From: Populus alba
Lineage: Eukaryota; Streptophyta; Magnoliopsida; Malpighiales; Salicaceae
Assembly: GCF_005239225.2 (NCBI RefSeq)
Contig: NC_133302.1
Coordinates: 12,681,991 to 12,745,990, forward strand
Direction: 5' to 3'
DNA: 64,000 bases
Below the pieces are notes generated by a model. The model was not told where the DNA came from. It did not search any database and was given only the letters and a program-made list of their open reading frames with translations. A program made the position numbers and the translations under genes. Of the stretch, positions 36,239 to 45,498 are shown piece after piece; the first letter of the stretch is position 1, and every line of letters begins with the position of its first letter.

Positions 36239-37250
36239 TGATACGATCCAGGCAAGGTCAAATTCGGATTTTGACGTAAAATGCACAACTATCCAGTTTT
36301 ACGGAAATAGTCATAATTCTCAATCCTACCGTTGGATCTGGTTGAAATTTTACGTGGAGGCTCCTGACATGTTTTCATACCTTGGGTTAAAATATCATGT
36401 CAATCGGAGTTCGGCAAGGCATCCAAACACGGGTCAACAGAGGTTGTACGAGTTTTGTTATTTACTTCCTTTTGACTTGTGGACTTCCTATTTGGCTAGG
36501 ATTCTTTTCCTAAAAGGATGCAGCAGCTTATTTTGGGAATCTCCTAATTCTACAAAGATCTTTAATGGGCTGCAACATAGTTTCCAAGTGTGGCAAGGAT
36601 TCATAAATGTTTCAGAATCCTTTTCTTACAAGGATTCCTTATTTATCCTAGCTACAAAAAGGAAAGAAGATTTCAGAACTAATTCTACCTTCAAATTTGA
36701 TTCTCCTATCTTATATGGGACTTTTAAAGGGTAACAAATCTGATCCTATCATATTTAGGATTTTAAATTCGGATTTATTTATTTTATTGTTATTTTCTTT
36801 TTAGTTTAGGGTTTATTTATATTATTTGGGTTCAATTGTAAGTGGGCATCATATAAGTCCACATAAAGGGTCCATTAGGGTTTATTTTAGTTTGGAGTCA
36901 TTATAAATAAGGGCATAACCAGACATGCAAAGCAGACAATTCATATTAATAGAACTTCTTGTTTGCCGCACTTTGTGTGTGTGTGTTGGTGAGATAATCT
37001 CCCTTCCATGGTTCTCTAAAGAACTGAAAACGACTTATTGAAGAGCAACTATTTTTATGGCGTCATCCTTATACTTCTCGTTCGCAAATCAATATTCGTT
37101 GGGTGGGGGTCTCCGTTTCCAATAGTGCTGGTGCCTAGGTACAAGTTATCTTTGTGTCACACTCTTATCAAACCTGATTTACTTGGCTTTCCGGGAATTG
37201 GTGTCTTTGCGTGTGGGTTGCGTGGCCACGTGATCACGAGGTTTGCATCA
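36239..37250 (+). repeat. Young element 3' LTR, full length
   Basis: 1012 bp, tgatacgatccagg to gaggtttgcatca. A TG run near 36977 and a likely TATA region (attataaataagggc, near 36899) suggest the promoter lies in the part deleted from the 5' LTR. Short open frames inside it are not genes. Confidence 0.92.
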
Positions 37251-37748
37251 CTAAGAAGTTCCAAATAGACTAGGAAATCTTATCTAAAGGTAAAATTAAT
37301 TTTGAAGTCTTCTTTCCTTATTGTAGCTAAGATAAATAAGGAATCCTTGTAAGAAAAGGATTCTGAAACATTTATGAATCCTTACCACACTTGTAAACTA
37401 TATTGCAAAACATTAAAGATCTTTGCAGAACTAGGAGATTCCCAAAACAAGCTGCCACATCTTTGTAGGATAAGAATCCTAGCCAAATAGAAAGTCCATA
37501 AGTCAAAAGGAAGTAAATAACAAAATTTATACAGCCTATGTTGACTAGTATTGCAATGTCGTCCCAAACTGCGATTGACCTGAAATTGTAACCCAAGGTA
37601 GGAAAACATGTTAAGAGACTCCACATACAATCTTAGCTTGATCCAACGGCCAGATTGAGAATTATGATTGTTACCGTGAAACTAGACAATTGTGTATTTT
37701 ACGTCAAAATCCGAATCTGATTGTTTTTTTATTGCTTGGATTGTATTA
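37251..37748 (-). repeat. Old element 5' LTR, right part
   Basis: Reverse complement of 36239 to about 36730 of the young LTR (for example cataagtcaaaaggaagtaa). It ends at ggattgtatta (37748), equal to a degenerate LTR start. With 33870-34390 it restores an LTR of about 1014 bp. Confidence 0.88.
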
Positions 37749-39756
37749 TGCATGCTATCTAGATTGATTAGTGACAATATGATTTTAAACCCAATTATTC
37801 AAGGTGCCTTTCAGTGCATGAATGTGAGTGATAAAGGGAACATCATTGATAATGAAAAGGCATTTCTTTTCACTATATGATTAGATAAGTTGAGAGCAGT
37901 TTACTGTGAAGAACACTGAGCATACAATAATGAGTCTTTGCTATAAATCTAAATGACTTAACAATTCCATGGTGGTTAATGATAACATATGCTTAAAGAG
38001 TATGGTTCAACTGATGGCAACTATACAGCTAATTGACAATCTAAGATGAGGTTGACACCATAAAACCTTTTGACAATTGTTGGCGGAATGAACACAACTA
38101 ATCAAATGGTAGTTTTTGAAATAATCCAAGAAGTTTAATGAATTATTAAAAACTCGTGCATGATAAAGTAAGCAATACCACAATTAGAGACATGGTTAAG
38201 CTTGATAAACAATGAGAGTATGGTTTGTAGGTTTTTGTTAGGTCTTATTGAAGGTTTAGAAAAATAATTTGAATCCAAAGTGCATAAATATGTAGGCTGT
38301 TTTAATATGGTAGTTTTGAAATTTAGAACCTCTTACATGATTTTAATGTTATTTTTTTTTTCAAACATGTTTTATTATGGTATAATGACTTGTTAGAATG
38401 AAGAAATCATGTTTTAAAAGTAAAAAATGCCAACTTCTAGGGTTTAATAGTTTTGGGTATTGTTGGGTTTTTTCTCTAGGTTTTTAAGGCAATTTTCTTC
38501 GTGTTCTTGAAAAGAACAATGTCTTAGCCCAATGATTTGGACCAATTTTGGTCTAATTCTTTGCTCTAAACCATTCATGCAACTTGATTAGTAAATAATT
38601 TAGGGTTTATTTGCATCAATAACAAGTTTTTGAGAGTTTTAATCCTATAATTTTGGTTTTGAATCAAAACCTATTTTGACAAAATTGTGTTGATTATTTG
38701 ATAATTAAAATGAATGGATATAAGATTATTGCTCATTTCATAATTTCTAACATGTTTGTGCCTTTGTTTTGACGATATTAGGTCTGATTGAAACCCACGT
38801 TACTGGGTTTAGGATGAATGTTCTTCATGTTTTTTATTTTTTGATGTTTGATCCATTTTGTTCAAGAGTTTTTGAGTTTTTGTGTTTTTTTTTTTGTTTA
38901 ATCTATTTTTTGCTTTGATTTTGTTTTTGGTTTGTTTGTTGGTTAAACCAGGGTTTTTTATTTGTTTTATAATCAAACCAAAGATTTCAGGTTAACCTTG
39001 TCAAGTCAAAAATTAAGACCTTGTTGACCTTGCAATGTTTTTGCTTGAGTTTTTTGGTTTAAGAGTGTATTTACAAACACCTTCTTAAAACATATTTTGA
39101 TAGTTTTATTACAAAGTAAAATGGATTTTCCAAACAAAGCCTAACAAACAATAAAAAAAAATAGAATTATTTTTTTGTATATGGCCAAAAATCCTTAGAA
39201 TTATTTGAGTATTTTTAAAAAAATCTAAAATACTTTAGCATGTTTTAAAAGATGATATTGCAGAGATTTTACAACAAGTTTGTAAACTTTCAAAGCATTT
39301 TGGTCTATACTTAAAAAAAAATTAAAAATTTATTGTTGGCAAGAGAAATATTTTATTCACTTTTAATATAAAAATAACAAACCTAAAATGAATTAATATC
39401 CAAAATATTATTAGAGATAATAATTTAATATTACTCACTTCAATATATGGATAAAAATATATATGAGATTAATATCCAAGATATAATTAGAAATATTATA
39501 ATTCATTCACTCATAATATAAGAAAAAAAAAACTACATGGAATTTTATCTGAGATATTATTTGAAATGACGTGATAGCAAAAAAAATCTAAGTTTATTCT
39601 GGAAAAAAAAAAAAAAAAAACTCAATAATAATTGGAAACATTTCACTCTTTCAGACTAAGTTCTTGACCTAGAAAACAGGATTTATTTATTGTAGGAGAT
39701 CTATTATAGTAGATTGATAAAAATAGAAACATCATTAAACCATAACAAATAGAAAA

Positions 39757-39787
<31 letters not shown>

Positions 39788-40705
39788 TAAATAACTTTTC
39801 TCAGATAAGATGTACTAAAGATATTAATAATTTTTTTATGCAATTAGTCTGTGGCCTAAAACATCTAAAAAATCTATTAGAATTCCTATCATAATACTTA
39901 GATATCAATTGTCTTATCCAACAAAGACCATTCCAAAGCACCACCCAAAATATATTGACAGGCCCCACAAGGTACAATGAGAGTGTTGATCACTCATATA
40001 ATCTTCTCATCAACATGCTACCAGTTAATTATTTTAATATTTTAAAAAGCAGAAACTACATGATAAAAAATTTAATCCCAAAAAAAGGCAAGTAACAACC
40101 TTGCAAAAATCAAATAGAGTGCGAGGATTTAAGACCTCCATCCTTGAGAAAAGGTTGTCTACTCTACAACAACACAAGGCAAAAGAACATGTTTACGAAG
40201 AAGGAGAGAGAAATATTATAAGAATTAAAGTGCTAGAAAACAAAGAAAGCAAGAAAATAAACAGTATTGAAATTGGTAAAAAAAAAAAAATTGAAATTGT
40301 ACATTAAGGCGTACAATGATGATATGACATTGATATAGAGTTTGAATACAAGTAGTTGAAAGATAACATTACTCAGGCTAACATACAACTAATTTTCCGA
40401 CAAAATTTCTTTAGGAAAAATTTCCAGCCATTCCAATCACAAGGAATGTTCTATTCAGGAGGCTAAAACCCTTGAGCAAAACACGTTAAATGCACTGGAA
40501 ATGCCGAGTTAACATAAACATTCACAAAATTGCCAGCTAAATGGTTAGAGCCCTAAACTCCTAACGATACTATACAAAAGCCAATCGACTTGCCTTTTAG
40601 AAGATAGGTAAAAATTCTCCGCATTTTCCACCATTGATCTTTAAATTATATCAGTCCAGCGCACGGGAACCTTTAAATTTGATCTTCAAAGTTCAGCGAG
40701 AACTC
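37749..40705. other. Intergenic, AT-rich; nothing recognised
   Basis: No gene or complete mobile element recognised. 38440-39110 is T-rich, with phrases like gttaaccttgtcaag recalling the degenerate arrays elsewhere. An AT microsatellite lies at 39766-39789. 40320-40705 probably includes the 3' UTR of the HMG-box gene. Confidence 0.45.
39766..39789. repeat. (AT)12 microsatellite
   Basis: AT run following an A tract. Confidence 0.9.
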
Positions 40706-43700
40706 TTAGCCATCCATGTTCTCACCATTTCCCTGAGTCAAGAGGTAAAGTTCAGTGTACTAGAAATGCTATGCTTAAACAGAAAATGTAGCTTTGTCGG
40801 TGCTTAAAGACAGCCAAAACCAGAGCATGATAGATGAAGTGGTACCATTCCCATGTGTTAAAGCTCTCAAAATCTTTGTACTGAAAACTATAACAGCTGT
40901 CAGAGTTGTCGCAGTGTTCAGAGTGTTCATAGAACTGCCAAGGACTCAAACAAGAATAATCAGGAGATCACTCATAGACTGGTATATAAACAACTACGTG
41001 AATGAGAACAATTGAAAGGCAACTGAATTTTATCCAGTGTTGTCAAAGGCACTAAGGCGCTCGCTTAAGCTCTACAGCAAGGCCACAACGCCTTTATTAA
41101 CCTCAAGCGATGAATTTCAATAAAATGCTGCCTAGGCAATCGCCTAGCGAGTGGACGCCACAGGCGTTGATGCTAGTTCTTGCTTAAAATATATATCTTT
41201 TCATGATGAATTTTTCTTTTTCTTTCTTTAGGGGGTATTTATTTTTGTAAAAAACAAAAATTAGGGTAAAATAATCATTAAAGTGAAAGAAAAACACACT
41301 AAGAAAGACACCTTAGAAGAGAAACATCAGCTACACTTTTATTTTTCAACAATGATGTTGAGCAGAGGAGAACAACAGATGTATAGAAGAAGTCATACTT
41401 TAAATTTTATTATTTATCATTTTTTGTTTTTTTCTCACTTATTTTCTTTCTTCTTCACTCTTTTTCTCTCTCTCTCTTTTCCCATGTTATTCATTCTCTC
41501 TCTCTTCACATGTCCATGTCCATTCTAATGGTGTTGAAATTTTTATTTTTTGTTTTTTTTTGTTCTTGTTGTGTTTTTTAAACTTCAGTTCATAGTATAC
41601 CTGCATTCATAGTTCATACGAGAATTAAAAAATTTAGTTGGTACTTGGCATATATTCAGTAAATTAACATTATATTTCATAATATTTTTACATTTCACTT
41701 TCAATAAGAGAGATTGCATGAAAGTAGAACTATTTAAAAAACCTCAATGATATGAAGGCCAAGTGAAGAAGAGGAAAGCACCGTAGATGTTTTTGAAGAT
41801 TAATAAATAATGATAATGATATTTAAATTTGCTTTTTAATCTATTTGACTACTTGTTATTTTAAATTATCTTGTTTTGTTTTGTGGATGAAAAATATAAT
41901 TTTATGACTATGTTATAATATTATATTTTTTATTTTTTAATGATTTAATCTTAATTGGGAACATATATATCTTAGATTTATATATTACAATATAATATTA
42001 TTTTACATACATTTTTTTTTTAATTGTGGCATATCTCCTTGGTTCGATAAGGCATGCACCTAGCACCTCAAGCATTTTACCAGCTTCATACCTTTTAGCG
42101 CCTTTCGGCTTTAACAACACTGATTTTATGGAAGATTTGTGAGCCTCAGAAGTAGACTCACCGGATCAAACTTCCCAACTATTGCTGAATCTGCCTCATC
42201 GTTTACCTACAAAAAATGATCCCATCAGCTGAAGCTTTAAAAAGTTTTAAGATTGATAAATACGATGGACCTCCATTGAAAATAGAAGTTCGGTAGTACT
42301 GTATCTGAGAATATATATATATATATATATATATATCAGCAGATGGGACGTGATAAACATAAGCTAATTTATTTACAATAGGTAAATAGATTTCCATTAT
42401 CTGAAACCATGACCTACACCACTATGCAACTTAACGACATAGATAGAAAGCCAAATGAAAGGGACATAGGAGATGTGGAATAATCCAAAACTCAGTTATT
42501 TCAAGATTAAGCATTAATGAGCAGTACAAGTCACCTCCTGGAAATTGCGTCTACAAGCAATTTTGGCTGGCATAAGACAAGAAAAATGCATCCAAGTTCA
42601 GTCTATAAATTCACTGGGTATAAAAATTCAATAGTGAGCCCAAAAACAGGGAAACTCTGGGCCAAAGAAGAACGTAAACTGAAATTACAAACCCCCGCAG
42701 AATTATATATATATTTTTTTTTTATGGGAGTAGGATGGAGACACCATAACAATGCCTGTTAGCCACGAAAGATATACTTGTGTTCGGTTCCTATACCACA
42801 GCTTTATAGCTCAAAAACAATCGAATACATAACATTAATAATGCAGTTCTTGCTTCATTTCATCATTGTAAATAAAGATTCCCACTTAAACAAATAGAGC
42901 TCGACAGAAAAACGAAATCCAAAGTCTTGAATTAACAATGGGACCTGGCATATAAAGTAAAAATACCTCTGACATATGATCAATATCTTGAATCAAACAT
43001 TTAACATGAGCCGAGTAAATCTCATCAGCTCTCGTGATGTATGGTTGCCTCTCCTGCACAGCCAAAACAAGTTCGCTTATCAGATAGGATATTAGTCCAC
43101 TACAGAGTGCAGATGACAGAGAACTGTACTTATGATCATACCTCCTTTGACATGTTCCTCCAAGTCTCGAACCCTTTACGATCAATATCAATTATGTTCC
43201 AAATCTTGCCAGTCTTCATGAAATCTTCCCTAGAAAAATGTCCACAAAATAAAGCAAATGTTTTCAATTTAAAAGAATCAGTCCTATTAACAGTTTGAAT
43301 TGCACAAATATGAACAGACAAAAGGGGCACAATCATTGGAAGTTGTTAATTTGTTTTTAAAATGAAAACTAATAAACCCCAAAATGATGTAGTACATGAA
43401 GAGACGGAAAGGCGATCTGGGTTGGTCACAGAAGCTTTGTTGGACAACGTTTTGTTTTCCATCCAAGCCTTTGAATCTCTTCACATTGTTTTTGGTTCCA
43501 GCTTCACATTCATGCAAATCAGCCAAAGCGATTGCCACCAAAACCCCACAATTGCTGCTGCAATGTGTATAAGAATGAAGAAAAAAAACTACTAGTAATT
43601 AATAAATAAAAAAAACAGAGAACAAATTAAGAACAGCATTTTATAAGTTTAGATACCAGTTCTCGAAGGCACTTCCATCAGGAGCACGACGGATTCCACG

Positions 43701-43733
43701 GACCCTTTTGCGGCTTCTCGGCGGGTTCCCCAT
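40706..43733 (-). CDS. Small CCHC + HMG-box protein (HMGB6/HMGB13-like family)
   Basis: Six exons on the minus strand: 43733-43657, 43557-43396, 43229-43142, 43053-42967, 42206-42162 and 40732-40706. Phases agree and give 161 aa. N-terminus: basic MGNPPRSRKRVRGIRRAPDG, then C26-x2-C29-x11-H41-x-C43, a zinc-finger-like module seen in plant HMG-box proteins of this group. HMG box at about 72-138 (RLFMEDFMKTGK, GFETWRNMSKEERQPYITRADEIY), with the usual first-helix Pro-Lys-Arg-Pro lead worn down. The acidic tail is very short (NGENMDG). Likely a nuclear DNA-bending chromatin protein; it resembles the short Arabidopsis At5g23405-type protein. The last intron (1.43 kb) contains a hAT-like element, so the terminal 8-codon exon depends on splicing across it. 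The alternative, ending inside exon 5 read-through, cannot be excluded. Confidence 0.88.
41035..42122. mobile_element. hAT-like non-autonomous DNA transposon in the last HMG-box intron
   Basis: Left end cagtgttgtcaaaggcacta; right end gcgcctttcggctttaacaacactg read inverted gives a matching terminal repeat of about 25 bp with mismatches. Flanking 8-bp sequences attttatc (41027-41034) and attttatg (42123-42130) are a target duplication with one mismatch, the hAT size. No transposase frame. A subterminal segment is rich in gcctaggc/cgcctag-type motifs. Confidence 0.85.
42309..42336. repeat. (AT)14 microsatellite in HMG-box gene intron
   Basis: AT run in the intron between exons 4 and 5. Confidence 0.9.
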
Positions 43734-43789
43734 TAAAGTACCTTTCCAAGCTCTGCAGAATTTTCTACTACTCTTTGTTTGGATTATGG

Positions 43790-43960
43790 TTCAGGGTAAT
43801 TTTATAAGTACTTGTTTTTTAAAAACAAGATATTAAAAATATAATTTTTTATTTTTTATATTAATATATAAAAATAAAAATACTTAAAAATATTATTTTA
43901 ATTTTAAAAAAAATATATTCCAAATTAAAAAAATAATACTCGCAAACACTCCATTAGTTT
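43790..43960. repeat. AT-rich dispersed element, copy 4, upstream of HMG-box gene
   Basis: A/T-only core (gatattaaaaatataat, tacttaaaaatattatttt) begins within 60 bp upstream of the start codon and resembles 185-385. It ends near cgcaaacactcc. Confidence 0.35.
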
Positions 43961-45498
43961 ATTATAATTTTATTTATTTATTTTTTCTCAAACGATAACG
44001 CTAAAGGCGCCAATTAATATTGCGCGGGCCAAAAAGGATAAAAATAATAATCTTAGGTCGTAAAGTGAAAAACTTTTCCCGCGGCTGCGAAAAAAAAGAA
44101 AAGGACGAGAAGGTGCATCGACTTCCAACTAGAAGTTGACACGTAAGAAGCATCGAGGTACGTGTCGTGATTGCTGCGGTAACATAAGAGCACCTGCGAA
44201 CACGTTCAAGGTATTTTTGTTAATACCCTTCAAAACGATAACATCTTTTGCCCCTGAATGCTGCTGCCCCCGCGCATTCAATTTTTTTTTTTTTAAAAGA
44301 TTAATATAAATATTTAGGCTAGCTTGATATATTATAATTAATTTTATGAATTTTAAAGTTAATAACAATATATAAATCTTTAATAATCTTAAAATTTATA
44401 AAATTTAAATTAATAATTTTTTAAAAAACAAAATCATAACCTAATCAATTAAACAAATCCACACATTCAAAATTAAAGCAATTGTCCGTTGTCATGGTAG
44501 AGAATAAAGCCTTTAAGTTACTGCCACTGGGTGTGGACGGAAAATACACGTCTTTTAGCCATCCTAGTAATACTTTATATTCAACCTTATTTTTGCATCT
44601 TCATCTACAATGGAAGTGCTTAATTATATTTTAGTCAAAATAAATACATAGTAAATAAATAAAACATACAAAGCAAGCGTTAAAGAGTATTTTTCTCTAA
44701 CACAGCCCACGGAGAAATGCACGTGCCACAGCTCCGTCACAACCATCTCCTCATTTTATGCACTCCTGTCCGGGATACTTCAGCGAAGTAGCAGTTCATA
44801 TTTGCCAGAATCTGAATTAGGAAAGTATATATGTGACATAAGAAAAGGCGTAAATAATGTTCAATTAGTAGTAAATGTTTTGTCACTCCTGCTCCAAAGT
44901 CACCTGACTTGTCCAAGGGGACTTTCTTGAGCATGATTAAAAACACTATTTTTAAATAAGTATTTTAAACTAATAGCTTAATTTATTATATGAGATTTTA
45001 AAATATAATTTATATTATTTTTTAATAGTAAAAATCTTTAAATTTTAAAACTTGCACATGCCCACATTATCTTATACTTAATTTTTATTAAATAAATAGA
45101 TATTGACCCCTTTGTTATTAAAACTATAATATAATTAATTTAATAACTTAAATTATTAAATAAAATCTCATAATATAATTTATATTATTATCTTCCATCA
45201 CCACTATTTAAATCTATCCTTCCACCGCAACATAAGACGCATGTAAGAGAATAGCTCATCAGACTCCCAATGCCTTCCATAGGAAAAATTAATATGAAAA
45301 ACCCAGCTCAGAGTAGGAGCCAAGTCCAGGGACAATAGAGCAGCAAGTACACCATACAAAATACATCATCTATCTCTAAGAGAAAAAAAGGATACAAACC
45401 TACAAGGGCAGCACAAGCAAGCTAAAATCATAACTCCAAACCAAAACAAAGTAATTAAAAACATTTCACTACACAACCAGAAACTAATTTACTGCATC
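43961..45498. other. Intergenic: HMG-box promoter region and WEB gene 3' flank
   Basis: 43990-44275 is G+C-richer (gcgcgggcc, acacgtaag, acgtgtcgtg) and may be upstream regulatory DNA of the HMG-box gene. 44700-44950 is a second complex patch. Its minus strand has a 69-codon frame (KKVPLDKSGDFGAG...MNCYFAEVSRTG), possibly a gene scrap with no recognised domain. 45240-45498 is probably the WEB gene 3' UTR. Confidence 0.4.

Larger units (their letters stand above)
34391..37250 (+). mobile_element. Young non-autonomous LTR retrotransposon carrying a coiled-coil/IQ-motif frame
   Basis: 5' LTR 34391-34571 (181 bp, with about 830 bp deleted internally), 3' LTR 36239-37250 (1012 bp) and 5-bp target duplication ctaag at 34386-34390 and 37251-37255. 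Primer site tggtatcagagc at 34574, purine tract agagaggga before the 3' LTR. The shared LTR parts differ by about 5 substitutions and a 2-bp gap over ~180 bp (about 3%). Internal region is only 1.67 kb, with no protease, integrase or reverse transcriptase, so it must have moved in trans. Confidence 0.9.
24590..37748 (-). mobile_element. Old non-autonomous LTR retrotransposon carrying an IQ-motif sequence, split by two insertions
   Basis: On the minus strand, with the insertions removed, the parts are: 5' LTR (37748-37251 plus 34390-33870, about 1014 bp), primer-binding site, leader (33869-33174), IQ/coiled-coil region (25130-24860) and a truncated 3' LTR (24796 to about 24590). Each part aligns with the young plus-strand member at 34391-37250. 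The LTR is about as long as the young 3' LTR (1012 bp). A copia element (duplication atcag) and the young member (duplication ctaag) interrupt it. The leader runs almost directly into the IQ region, so the gag-like start present in the young copy is missing here. No matching target duplication for the old element was identified. Confidence 0.75.

Noticed and set aside
36342..36734. 130-codon open frame in the 3' LTR of the young element
   Set aside because: It lies entirely in LTR sequence, has no recognised domain, and its inverted counterpart in the old LTR (37372-37630) also shows a fortuitous frame.
41283..41528. 81-codon plus-strand frame inside the hAT-like element as a transposase remnant
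   Set aside because: Phe/Ser-rich low-complexity translation with no transposase motifs.
44737..44946. 69-codon minus-strand frame as a small gene
   Set aside because: No domain, no splice partners with consistent phase, and the middle part is hydrophobic and intron-like. Kept only as a possible gene scrap.
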